Shown: positions 42,160-52,247 of the stretch, in pieces
Layout of the letters: each line of letters opens with the position of its first letter
Numbering within the stretch: the first letter of the stretch is position 1
Notes under the pieces: generated by a model
The model's database searches: none
Seen by the model: only the letters and a program-made list of their open reading frames with translations
What the model was told of the DNA's origin: nothing
Program-made: the position numbers and the translations under genes
Origin: Linanthus parryae
Lineage: Eukaryota > Streptophyta > Magnoliopsida > Ericales > Polemoniaceae
Direction of reading: 5' to 3'
Length of the DNA: 64,000 nucleotides
Assembly: GCA_023055425.1 (NCBI GenBank)
Contig: JALGPY010000003.1
Span: 19,837,001-19,901,000, forward strand

Positions 42160-42631
42160 TGAAGGATTTATATAATCTATCACATACAGATCTAAAACAT
42201 GAATTATAGCGGAAGATTCGTGCATGTACCTTTTTTTTCCTTAGCTCCTAGCACAACGGATGATTGTAGGTTGCTTGCTTTCGCGTACCAATATTGCTCC
42301 TACAGTCTGGCTCGAATCACTAGGACGAGAGCTCTGATCCACACCAAGTTCCACCAATGGAGGCTAGTTTGAAAGGGAGGCTAGGGTTCCTAAAACTGTA
42401 TTTGATCAGCACATGATCTCTACACACGAGTGTATGGTGTATTATGTATCACCTAATATGTGTAGGAGGCTGTCTCCTTATATAAACAGACTTATACCTA
42501 GTTTTCACATAACCCCTTAAGGTTTGTGCCTTTGCTACTAACCCCTTAAGGTTTGAGCATCATTGCAGCTAACCTAATAAAGTTGTAATATTTGCATTGG
42601 ACACCCCACATGGGCGCACAAAATTCTAACA
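42160..42631 (-). repeat. 5' LTR of Copia E
   Basis: 472-bp partner of 35075-35544, beginning TGAAGG on plus and ending CTAACA before the AAAAC duplication. Confidence 0.88.
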
Positions 42632-42787
42632 AAAACTTTCAGTGTCAGATGAATTAGGTTTTTTCTGCCATTCGTAGTTTTGTAGGAATGACACACAAGA
42701 CCTTCGATCTCCCTCCCCCACATATAATCTCTCTCATATAGAACTCTGGGACAACAATTCGGTGACAGCAAAAAAAATGCGACGAAA

Positions 42788-43787
42788 TACCACTCTGTTC
42801 CCTCTCTTCCTACCACTTTCTATTTCTGTCCTTTTCCTCTCTTCCTACCACTTTCCCTTTTTGGCAACTTTAATGAGGATCAATTACTTATATACCCTTA
42901 CAAATGGTAATACCCAATACTTTTAATAAACTCATATATAATCAGATTGGGCCACAAATATATACAAATCAGTGGCCCATTATACTAAATCTACTAACCT
43001 AACCCAAAAAACTAACCTAATCTAACACCCAAACAACCTCCCAAACACTTTTATCTCTTTTTTATCTTAATTATCTTCTCTGCCGATGAAACAATTCAAC
43101 CACACAACTCCTCTGGTTCTTCTCCATCGCCAGGCACCAACAATACCATCACCCCCATCACATCACCATCACCGACACCACCCAACAGCCACTGATTGAA
43201 ACAACCACCCAACAACACCCACCTCCTTAGACCACCGACACCACAACCTCTATCAGCACACACACACAGAGAGAGAGAGAGAGAGACGCCGACGAAGAGA
43301 GATGTCGATAGAAAGAGATCGTTGCTGGAAATGAAGACGCCGGTGGAGAAGGCGGCGGCCACACAGATCTGACGGTAGAGAAGGCGTGGCAAGGCGGCGA
43401 TGGATGAGGTGGCGACCTATGAGAGCACATCTGGCCAGTGTGCTCTGCTTCCCCTACTTCTTTTCCTCATCTCTACTTTTCCTCTTCTCTTCTCCTCCTT
43501 CCTCTGTCAATTTTTTCTTCGATCTGTAATGTTTTTGTTTGGATCTGTAATATTTTTGCATGGATCTGTTAAATTCCCACTTTGATTGTTTATGTGATGT
43601 TCATATGGTGGTTGACTGGTGGTGGAGGACGGGCTGTGGTGGTGGTGTTTTTCTGGTTCCTAACAAGGTAGAGAGAGAGGACATGGGAGGGATATTAAAA
43701 TTAGAGAAGGGCAAAACAGTAAAAGTGAAATTTTTCTTAATGTCCGTGCCCTCTCTAAGGGGTAGGAAGAGAGGGAATAGACTGGTA
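42788..43787. mobile_element. Terminal-inverted-repeat element, possibly MULE-like
   Basis: TTCCCTCTCTTCCTACC (42798-42814) is perfectly inverted at 43761-43777. The similarity extends ten bases outward on each side (TACCA.TCT). A second direct copy of the motif is at 42832-42855. I see no clear target duplication, so the class is uncertain. The inside carries GC-rich and repetitive sequence with a CA/GA microsatellite and no credible gene. Confidence 0.5.
43257..43286. repeat. Compound (CA)n(GA)n microsatellite
   Basis: A CA run passes directly into a GA run. It produces spurious serine/leucine repeat ORFs on the other strand. Confidence 0.9.
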
Positions 43788-45194
43788 GTTTAGAAACCCA
43801 ATACTAGCACCAATTTAATTCCGGCCTTGGGCCCTGAAAAGTGTATAGTCAACACTGCACACCTAATAGTGAAACTTCAATCCTACACAGATTAAAAATC
43901 ACCAAAGTGTGTGTTTTTTTTTTTTTTTTTTCAAAAAATGGCTTTTTGTGTATATCATTAAAGTGAGGGCATGGTTAATTTCTTAGAACTATGACACTTC
44001 CACATATAAAGTGAGCTAGGAAGGTTCAAATGAAAGAAACGAATGTGTTTATTATTTATTTATCACCATAACAGAGATTAGGTAAAGCAATATGGTTCCA
44101 GAACAAGAGAAAGAGTATGCAAGCATAAGTCAAGTTATGAAAGACAAACAAATTAATTTATTTTATGCTAAATTAACTAATTCCTTCAAACATAAGTACA
44201 CTTTAGATGAAAAGTTGATCACGTAAATACATTTTTATTAGAGTAAGTAAAATGTCAGACCATGTTGACGTAAACGTATGCATTAGTTTTCGAAACAAAC
44301 ATACATTATCGATCCAAATAATGCAATGGAAACATATTTAATTGGTTGTGCGATCTGAAACTAGGTAATTATTTGGGCGGGATCCGAACCGAATCGTAAT
44401 TCACGATTTGAAAATTTAAACATAAACCAAACTGTTTACAAATGGTTCGGTTTGGTTTGGTTTGGTTTGGTTTGGTTTAATTTAGTGTGCCTATAAACGA
44501 TTTGGTTTCAGTTCAAACTGCTATTAACCAGATCAAATTTAGTTACGAAAACTTTAAAAATTCACAAATTTAACTGAAATTAACAGACATAGTTCAAAAA
44601 TTAGGAAACTCAGTCTTACTAAATGAGCTGCAGCTAGCATCAAGTAAAAGAATCATACGGATCAGTAAATGTACATCTTTATGTGTAGAGGTTGCCGAGA
44701 TAGCGAATCAGCCGCGCTGATCAGGGTACTAGGCATGCTATCAGATAAGCACATGAATTATCTTTTTTCTACTGTTGGATTATGTATGTGTTTCTATCTA
44801 TGAGTAGGAGGTACATAATTCATGAAATAACTAAAAGTCAATCATGTACGTTTATATATGCACACAAACATGTAAGTATGTGTATTATACGTTATGTCTC
44901 TGAATACTTGTTTGAGAATTAATAACGATATGCCTCCTTAAATTTTTACATGTTAACAAGACATCCCATATAGTTTTCCTATCATAGCACTAGCTAGATA
45001 CATGGGCATAAGTTATCTATTTCATTTTGGACACTGACTTGTAAAAATAAAAGTGAAGCAGTCGCTCTCAAAATCCAGAAAAAGAATGATTCGTCCATTT
45101 CTAGATCAGTAGACGCTGCCAGGAATCTCAGACCCTCCAAGATTGCGATGTGATAGACAGTGATTACGATAGCCACCAAATCAACACCAAATCG
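43788..45194. other. Gene-free stretch
   Basis: It contains a poly-T run (about 43914-43931), a (GGTTT)6 tract (44449-44478) inside a sequence with AACCGAA/TTCGGTT words typical of small DNA transposon ends, and AT-rich filler. No coding evidence. Confidence 0.5.
44449..44478. repeat. (GGTTT)n tract
   Basis: Six GGTTT units in a row. It is one T per unit different in arrangement from the plant telomere repeat TTTAGGG, so it is not a telomere remnant. Confidence 0.85.
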
Positions 45195-45624
45195 TGTTAT
45201 GTTTTGGTGATTCAAAGTACCTAGCCAACACTCAGACGAAGCGGTGAAGCAATGACGAAGCAAGGAAGCAAGAACGAAGATGCAAAATTGGGTTTCTGTT
45301 CGTGCGAACACCAAAAGTGTTCGTAGGAACATTGTTCGTGCGAACACACTGGGTTGGGGCGGTTTTTATTGTTTGTCGTTCGATTTGGAATGTTTTCTCC
45401 GTTCCTTTGGGCACAAGTCTGTATTCTAGTCTATATATAGGGTTAGAGTCGTGTCTTTCACTAGTGTGGTTGATTGTATTAGTCTCTCATCAATAAAATT
45501 GGCCCGTTTTGGCCGTGAACGTAGCTAGCTTCAAAACTAGTGAACCACGTTAAATCATTGTGTTGTTCTTCGTCTTGTTATTCTTCTCATCACTCTTCTT
45601 GGCTACCGCATTCGTTTTCTGACA
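45195..45624 (+). repeat. 5' LTR of element B
   Basis: Partner of 46877-47305. It contains a CTATATATAGGG promoter-like box and a CAATAAAATTGG polyadenylation-like phrase, both of which also occur in element A's LTR. Confidence 0.88.
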
Positions 45625-45670
45625 ATTGATATCAGAGTCTGGTTGTTGGGTTTCGGATTTGTGAGGAGTG

Positions 45671-46441
45671 ATGTCAAACATGATATAAATTGATCGTTTT
45701 GATGGGGTGAATGGGTTTAGCTTGTAAAAAATCAAGATGCGTGCTTTGTTCAAGCAACAAGATATGTGGTTGCCACTAGCTAAAAAATCGGGCGTTGACA
45801 AAACCACACCGGATTTTGTGAAGATTGAGGAGAAGGTGCATTCGACGATCATGTTGTGCCTCGCGGACGACGTGATTACCAGAATTGCAAATCAGACCTC
45901 GGCATCTGGCTTATGGAAGATGTTGGAGGATCTCTACGCAAAGAAATACGTTACCAACAAACTGATGTTGAAGCAAGGGCTATTCGGTCTTTGGATGGTT
46001 GAAGGTACGCATATTGGTGATCACCTAGACAATCTCAACACTATTTTGCTTGAATTGCGCAACAATAACCCGACTGTGAGTGGTGTTGATGCGACCTTGA
46101 TATTGTTGGTGTCTCTACCTCTTTCTTTTGAGGGTTTCTTCCAATAGTTTATTGTTGGGAAAGATACGATAAGCCTAGAGGAAGTTCGTTGGCTTTTCAC
46201 ACAAGGGAATTGAGGCACAAGACGTCAAAGTTTGAAGATCATGATGGTGATGCTCATGGTGAAGGGAGGAAAGGGTAAGGGTGGAAATCAGAACTATGGT
46301 AGATCCGACTTACCAATGGATGTCTATGTGTTTTGTTGTGAAAAGGTCCATTGGAAGCAGAATTGTCCCAAGAACAAAGGATCTGCATACGCTGCAGCTC
46401 AAGGTGGAGGGACGTCGTCCGAGGACGTCTTCGTTCTCTAG
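45671..46441 (+). pseudogene. Copia gag of element B with degenerate zinc knuckle
   Basis: The gag frame starts at the ATG at 45671 and soon meets stops (TAA twice within 25 codons). It then runs open from 45737 to 46147, covering the core gag domain (MRALFKQQDMWLPLA...LWKMLEDLYAKKYVTNKLMLKQ). Such gag_2/UBN2 domains form the virus-like particle. After a TAG at 46145-46147 the zinc-knuckle region follows (46232-46441, FCCEKVHWKQNCPKNK), in which the first cysteine of CX2CX4HX4C is replaced. The element has no enzymes and would rely on a partner. Confidence 0.8.
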
Positions 46442-46876
46442 GTCATGTATGCAAGTTTGGGCTCGGCGCGTGTCTTGTGGCACATGGTTGGTGACACGTA
46501 ATTGGGCGCGAATTGTTTTGGTTATATGTTATTGGACATGTATTGTTTTTTGACACATTATTGAGCATGTTTTGGTTTGCGCATTGGTGCGGTTCTTTGG
46601 CGGTGCAATTGGCATGACATTGATTGATTGATGGACACTTTTGTCGTTAAGTGTCATTGAAACGACATTGGGAGATGTACTCTGTCATGGTGCATTGGTG
46701 GTGTGTTGATTGGAACACACAAGTTTCTGCGTTTGTTGAGACGCAAAGACGCGTTCGTTTTGGCGCATAGTGGATGTATTCTAATATCGCAAATTTAGGA
46801 ATATATTCAATCGGTTGATTGAATTGATGAGTTGCATTGGATTGGTTGCTAGGGTACTTTAATCAAGGTAGATATT

Positions 46877-47305
46877 TGTTATGTTTTTGGTGATTCAAAT
46901 TACCTAGCCAATAGTCGGACAAAGCAGCGAAGCAAGGAAGCAAGAACGGAGACGCAAAATTGGGGTTCTGTTCGTCTGAACACCAAAAGTGTTTGTACGA
47001 ATAGTGTGCGAAGTGTTCGCACGAACACAATGGGTTGGGGCGATTTTTGTTGCTTCCTTGTTCTATTTGGAATTTTTTCTCCGTTTATTTGGGCACAAGT
47101 ATATATTCTAGCCTATATATAGGGTTATGGTTGTGGCTTCAGTAGTGTGGTTGATTGTATTAGTATCTCATCAATAAAATTGGCCCGTTTTGGCAGAGTA
47201 CGTAGCTAGCCTCAAAACTAGTGAACCATATTAAATCCTTGTGTTGTTTTTCGCCTTGTTCTTCGTGTCATCACTCTTCATGGCTTCCGCATTCGTTTTA
47301 TAACA
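46877..47305 (+). repeat. 3' LTR of element B
   Basis: 429-bp partner of 45195-45624, ending TAACA before the right target duplication. Confidence 0.88.
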
Positions 47306-48230
47306 AATCACTTGATTATGCCGCACAAGCAGAGCCGACTTTAGCCTTAAGCGGTTGAAGCCGCTGATTAGGGAACCAAAATTTTAAGGGGCACCAAATT
47401 TTTGCTATAAACATGGAGATATTTTAGTGATTTCAGTATAGATAATATCGTTAATGCTGCTATTAGTGAAAAGGTCAAACATTTATCAATATATCTAAAT
47501 CTCTTTCTCTTTTGCCGTTCCTAATTTTTAGCGTGTATTTAACATAAACTATTTTTGATTGTTGATACTTATCTTAAACTCACCTAATTAATCTCCTTAA
47601 TTCTCTCAAAACTTTTCATCTTCTCTAGGACTCTAGCAACAATTATACTCAGTGACTATTGAAACCGTTAATAAATACTTTGTTTCTAAACCAAATTATC
47701 CGAAGTTCATCAAAACTGATTGTCATGTTAAGATTTCTAGCAAAAGAATCAAGCTTACACCATTAAAGTTCCTCCAATCCTCTCTGTTCTCTAATATCTA
47801 TGTTTGGCGATATCAAAATTGAAGGAGGTTTTTTGGCTATCAAACAAAATACTGACACTTCATCAAAAAAAATTTCAAATAAAATCGAAGCATCTTCATT
47901 TCGTTTGAGAAGTGAAGAACACATGTTTCATTCATTTGCTCAGGTACGTACAATTTGGGTAATTTCTCTAGACAATTCACATCTATTCCAATGAATTTTG
48001 ATTCGACTTCTTTTGTTTTTCAAATTTAGGGAACAAGTTCAGTTTCAATTATTACGAATTAATTCATTTTAACTCCAAGTTTGATTTCAGCAAACTTGTC
48101 GTAATATTCACTGTTGATCAGTCTGAATAGTTGAAATCTATTGATTTTGTGCATATAGCATATGATATTTTCTATGATCTAGGCTTGTTTGAGCTTTTAT
48201 CCATTGTCTACAACAAACAGAAAAAAACAT

Positions 48231-48455
48231 AAGTAGGAGAATGAAAAAGAAAATATAAACAAGAACAATTAGTTGACTTATAAATTTGTCACCAAATTGA
48301 ATTGGAAAACCAAAGTATTGGTAGGTCAAAATGAAAACATTACATACAAGTCAAGAAAAATATAGAGAAGAAAAGACCGTTAATTATAAGTTTTTCATAT
48401 AGGGCATCAAGCTTGCCATTCGCTTGGGGCACCCAAAAACATAGAGCCGGCCCTG
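48231..48455. repeat. 225-bp tandem duplication, copy 1
   Basis: Repeated directly at 48456-48680, with only a few substitutions (for example TATTGG/TAGTGG and GCCCTG/GCCTTG). It includes a complete internal copy of the right terminal inverted repeat. Confidence 0.93.
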
Positions 48456-48680
48456 AAGTAGGAGAATGAAAAAGAAAATATAAACAAGAACAATTAGTTG
48501 ACTTATAAATTTGTCACCAAATTGAATTGGAAAACCAAAGTAGTGGTAGATCAAAATGAAAACATTACATACAAGTCAAGAAAAATATAGTGAAGCAAAG
48601 ACCGTTAATTATAAGTTTTTCATATAAGGCATCAAGCTTGCCATTCGCTTGGGGCACCCAAAAACATAGAGCCGGCCTTG
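48456..48680. repeat. 225-bp tandem duplication, copy 2
   Basis: Second copy, abutting the first without a gap and ending at the target duplication. Confidence 0.93.
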
Positions 48681-48785
48681 CGCACAAGATGGAGTTAATG
48701 TAGACAATTATTAGTCTTCATATGCATGATGCATTAGATCTTATGTAGTACATACCTCTCTGAGATGTACTCTTCCATCTCCTTA

Positions 48786-49106
48786 GGGCATCTCCAATAG
48801 TAGTAGGTATTTTTTGCATGTCTTAAATTTTGCATGACATGCATTTGTAGTTTTGCTCCAGCTGTAAAATTTAATTATACATTTTGTAGTTATGAGAAGT
48901 TGAAATATACATGTTGAGATTGCATGATAGGAGAGATATAGACACAAAATTTTGCATGCCTACTTTCTTGCTAGCTATTAATGAAAAGAAGGATGCATGT
49001 TCTGCAAAATGCACGAGCCTATGCATTGTCTGTTGGAGATCAATTTTTCATCACATTCTTTATATTTCGTGTAACACTAGATCTTGCATAAACTATTGTT
49101 TCTAGT
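48786..49106. mobile_element. MITE of the GGCATCTCCAATAG family, copy 2
   Basis: It begins GGGCATCTCCAATAG after TTA and matches 24182-24481 along its length. Its right terminal repeat is degenerate. The 3-bp TTA context would suit a PIF/Harbinger (Tourist) MITE, but this is not proven. Confidence 0.65.
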
Positions 49107-49282
49107 GGGTCATGTCCATATTCCCTCACATTTTCCATTTTACGGGTTGAGAGCCTGATATCTTGTTTGAATAATACGCGGGTTATGCACCCATTTCATT
49201 GAAAATTCTTTTAAAAAAAAGAAAAAATATAATAATAACTTGTACCAAGAAAATAAAATGCTAAGCAGAGATTTTCAATTCC

Positions 49283-49600
49283 CACTACTAGAAATGAACA
49301 TAAAAATGAAAAAAAATACTAAATTTCACAGGGCAAGACTATTTATCGTCTTTAATAACATCCCAAATTAAACGGCGAAATTTATTATTCTCGCCTAAGA
49401 TTGTCTTATACCGCGAGAAAACGGTGTCTCCATTTATAGTTTAGTAAAACGACAAGGGTTATAACAAAAACAACAAGAATATTCATCGCCGTTAATGCAC
49501 TTACCATAAACGGCGAGAAATGATTACTAACAACATTATATTATTATCTCAGTTAATAATATTCAGAAGAAACGGCGAGAGTAAATTAATGCCGTTTGTA
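49283..49600 (+). mobile_element. CACTA (En/Spm) transposon end
   Basis: CACTACTAGAAATG at 49283 is the typical CACTA terminus. Subterminal repeats of the form AACGGCGAGA occur in both orientations at about 49371, 49485, 49509 and 49571. The opposite terminus was not found, so this is either one end of an element whose other end has decayed, or a fragment. The right limit given is only the last subterminal repeat. Confidence 0.65.
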
Positions 49601-50496
49601 TCAGTACTATACGAAGATTTCTCTCACCGTATATTCACTTTTTACACGTGTCCCAGATTGTTTGATTTGCCGCCAAATTTTGTGGCAAAAATTTACATAC
49701 CCCGCGCGAGTGAAGAGAAAGAAACCCTTCTAATCCTTCTGTTCCAGGTCTGGGGAACAAAACCCTTCACATCCAGGTCTAAAGAGAAGAGAGTAAATAA
49801 AGAGAATGGAGGAGCGGTCCACCCAGAAGCCAGAAGAAAGAGAGAGAATGGAGGGGCGATTTCTTTGAGCTCGTCCTTCTTTTCCCTGCCTGGCCATCGT
49901 CGACCCTTCTCCGTCAAACGGTCAGGGTTCCATTATATGATGTTAGAACAAACATACCTCTCTATCTCTCGAAATCCTGTAAGATGAATCGTAAACCCTA
50001 TCTACATGTTCTAACCCTTCAAATGGGTTTCAATTGATTTTTATTTCTAGTCTGGGGTTCGTTGTTTACCTAGTTATTATAAATGAGTTTGGTTTTTAAC
50101 TTGCATTTGGTGAATTCACCAAAATCTGATGTTCAATTGTCTTGAATCTCACAACTTTGACGAATTTGTTCCAGAATTAGGGTTTGTTTTAATATGTTAA
50201 TAGTATTTTGTTAATTGTTCTGTACTTAATTGAGAAGTTAATTTTAGTTTTTTTTGCCCACTGTAAATCTTGAAATTGGTTGATGAGTGATTGGTTTTGT
50301 ATTTTTGTTTCGATTATTGCCGACTTTCAAGCTCGTGAATATAACACAATTGAAATACAAAAGAAACGGATGTTCAAGTGCAATAAACAAACCCTTTTAA
50401 TACTAAAATTGTATAGGACAACCTGATAGGGAAATTACATAAACAAACAAAAAAAAGCAAAACAACTAAGAAAAATAACTTAACGGAAAACATGTT
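49600..50496. other. No supported gene; probable CACTA-derived leader
   Basis: Purine-rich sequence with an open frame (49520-49987) that starts inside the CACTA subterminal region. It looks like the untranslated first part of a CACTA element, not a gene. Confidence 0.4.
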
Positions 50497-50775
50497 CTAA
50501 ACATCAGAAGAGCCAGAACCAACAGGAGCAGGCAGAGCCAAAAGAGCATCAGAGGAGACAGGAGTGTCTTCCACATGAGGGAGCATTCCTAAGGGCATAA
50601 CATCATAAACTGGAACCATGGTCGCTTCAACTCGTGATACCCTTTTTTCGACCTTCCCTTTACTCTTTCCACTTCCACCATATTCAATCTGACTATTCTT
50701 CGTGCTTTTTCTTTTTCTTGTCTTTCTTTTCACTTTCTTATCAGGGTCTTTCATAACAAAACTTGTCTTGCCCAA
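50497..50775 (-). CDS. Possible small lysine-rich protein, 92 residues
   Basis: The ORF is on the minus strand and starts at an ATG about 120 bases downstream of a good TATA box (50891-50897). The N-terminal 45 residues are very basic (KKVKRKTRKRKSTK), like a nuclear localisation signal. The C-terminal half is acidic to neutral with prolines and serines. I recognise no family. There is no intron and no obvious AATAAA. It could be a lineage-specific gene, or a fragment of a captured or degenerated one. Context is transposon-rich, which lowers confidence. Confidence 0.3.
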   Translation of the reverse strand: MGKTSFVMKDPDKKVKRKTRKRKSTKNSQIEYGGSGKSKGKVEKRVSRVEATMVPVYDVMPLGMLPHVEDTPVSSDALLALPAPVGSGSSDV

Positions 50776-50890
50776 TTACTTGAAAGTTGTGGGAAGTTTC
50801 CTCATATCAGCGGTTGGGAGGGGGGCGGGAGAACTGAAAGAGAAGGTGATTGGTTGTGGATTTATGGAAAATGAGATTGAAGGCAGGGGC

Positions 50891-50897
50891 TTTTATA
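50891..50897 (-). promoter_or_regulatory. TATA box ahead of the small lysine-rich ORF
   Basis: TATAAAA within CACTATAAAAGCCC on minus, close to the plant consensus. The downstream ATG is at 50775. Confidence 0.4.
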
Positions 50898-51121
50898 GTG
50901 TTAATCCTCTGTAACAGTCGCAAATTGGTGTATTAAAGAATCACTAATGGGAGAGGTGAGAGGACCCTCAATGCATGATGACCTGAGAGGATGCCGCATG
51001 CATCTGTGAAGCCAAAAAATCTGCAATTACAGATGCATCAAGGGGCATCAAGGAAGTAGTTACAGTTGCTCCCCCTAGTTTTATAGATTTTTGACAATTA
51101 TACCATAAGGTATATTGAAAT

Positions 51122-51141
51122 CCCCCCCCCCCCCCCCCCCC
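51122..51141. repeat. C20 homopolymer
   Basis: Twenty consecutive C bases, unusual in plant DNA and a likely place for assembly or polymerase-slippage length error. Confidence 0.9.
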
Positions 51142-51154
51142 TAAAATTCCAAAC

Positions 51155-51230
51155 TGCCCACTAGCCCAAGTGGTTAGTTGTTTTAATTGGGAAATCCAAT
51201 TACCCGGGTTCGAATCTCCTCCCATTCAAC
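51155..51230 (+). repeat. tRNA-like polymerase III boxes, SINE head or tRNA relic
   Basis: A-box TAGCCCAAGTGG (51162-51173) and B-box GGTTCGAATC (51207-51216) are spaced as in a tRNA. Between them lies a perfect 7-bp hairpin, TAATTGG/CCAATTA, in the anticodon-arm position. The acceptor and T stems do not pair, so it is not a working tRNA. A T-rich stretch follows (51233-51252). A tRNA-derived SINE head is the likeliest reading. Confidence 0.5.
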
Positions 51231-51534
51231 ACATTTTTTCTTTCTTTTTTTCCTTCATTATTAATTTGATATTTTTGTGTATAATTTCTTATGAAATATA
51301 ATGACTGTTGACTTTGACTTGGACTTTTGACTTCGCGAATCTTGCCCCGGCTTACTTGATTTCCTAGCTCCGCTACTGTTGCTGTGTGAGTTTGTGTTCA
51401 TGTTGAAGTCCTAAATTAATATTTACCCTTTTGTTAATATTGTCTTATTCAAATTGGTTTGTAATTTTTGTAGTTTGCGATAGATTGTTTTCTGGACTGT
51501 ACCAACCAATTCTCAAATTTTATGCACTGTCCCA

Positions 51535-51653
51535 TCTGGGTGGCTGACCGACAAATCGGTGCAACCACAAAATAACACCCATGTAATTTTCAAATTTATC
51601 ATGTTTCTTTGTAGTTGCACCGATTTGCTACGCGCATCGGTCGCCACCCAGAG
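51535..51653. repeat. Long imperfect hairpin
   Basis: The left arm around CTGGGTGGCTGACCG and AAATCGGTGCAACCACAAA (51535-51572) is inverted at 51607-51653, with an extra 6-8 bases in the right arm and a loop of about 34 bases. It could be a foldback transposon or a CACTA-like subterminal structure. A degenerate direct copy of its left border recurs at 52211-52247. Confidence 0.6.
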
Positions 51654-52247
51654 GAGACAGTTCAATAAATTTGAACATACTTCGAACATCGACGTCACGC
51701 CATATAGCTATACCCCTTCTCCTTTCTTGCTAGCATCTCCATGTATGAAAATTGTACATGTATTAGGAGTTGGGAGCACTTAAATACCTGCATTATGTTG
51801 TGGTTCTTTGAATGTGACTTGCCCTATCGTAAAATAGCTTAACTGTGTACATGTGGCTGAGCTGGTTAGTTGTATAATCCGTAAACTTCAGATGCAATCT
51901 GTACAAGGTTTAAATTTGATGTACAGTAGTTCTTATTTGCTTATGGTAAATTGAGTTTTTCTTCACACGATACATTTGTTAGTTTGTCATCGTACTTATT
52001 TTTTCAGGGTTCCAGTTCAGTAGCTAGATTTTTCAACCCAACAGTTGAATAAATAACGTTCCAACACCCATTAAGTCTCCTTTCAACGGCGAGAACATGG
52101 AACTCCATAATTTGCATGATTGAGCTTGGGAAAATGCGGCACTAGTACGGCTCCGGCTGATGTTACTGCTCTGTTCCCCAACCACCATGTCTTGGAGACG
52201 TCTCAAAACGATTCTCAAATATCATGAATTGGCCCATCTTGGTGGCT
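51654..52247. other. No recognisable gene
   Basis: AT-rich sequence that ends in a phrase (CCCATCTTGGTGGCT) repeating the left border of the hairpin above. Copia F inserted immediately after that phrase. Confidence 0.5.

Larger units (their letters stand above)
35075..42631 (-). mobile_element. Copia E, complete LTR retrotransposon on minus, strongly decayed
   Basis: The LTRs are 35075-35544 and 42160-42631 (470/472 bp), with AAAAC duplicated on both sides (35070-35074, 42632-42636). The PBS TGGTATCAGAGCC is on minus at 42146-42158, beside the right LTR. The polypurine tract GTGGGAGA is beside the left LTR. The element therefore runs right to left. A decayed Copia integrase is readable near 38890-39115. 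The rest of pol is too mutated for confident domain calls. Confidence 0.88.
45195..47305 (+). mobile_element. gag-only Copia-like LTR element B (TR-GAG type)
   Basis: The element is 2,111 bp. LTRs of 430 and 429 bp (45195-45624, 46877-47305) begin TGTTATG and end ACA, with target duplication AATCG/AATCA (45190-45194, 47306-47310). The PBS is TGATATCAGAGTC, two changes from the initiator-Met site. The internal region encodes a Copia gag and a degenerate zinc knuckle but no protease, integrase or RT. Shared internal sequence with element A shows they are one family. Confidence 0.88.
47330..48680. mobile_element. Non-autonomous hAT element with duplicated right end
   Basis: It starts CAGAGCCGACTTTAG and ends as the inverse of CAAGGCCGGCTCTATG, the hAT-type terminal repeat. 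The 8-bp target duplication CGCACAAG is perfect (47322-47329, 48681-48688). The right 225 bp, including the terminal repeat, are present twice in tandem (48231-48455 and 48456-48680). There is no transposase; the largest ORF is about 64 codons. Confidence 0.9.
50898..51534. other. Gene-free stretch with poly-C and tRNA-like segment
   Basis: It contains a 20-base C run and the polymerase III-type box pair described separately. No coding evidence. Confidence 0.5.

Noticed and set aside
43096..43430. Two overlapping minus-strand ORFs of 98 and 67 residues
   Set aside because: Low-complexity sequence dominated by the CA/GA microsatellite and proline/serine-like repeats.
44449..44478. Interstitial telomere repeat
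   Set aside because: The unit is GGTTT, not the plant telomere unit TTTAGGG.
51155..51230. Functional tRNA gene
   Set aside because: Acceptor and T stems do not pair, so only the polymerase III boxes were retained as a repeat feature.
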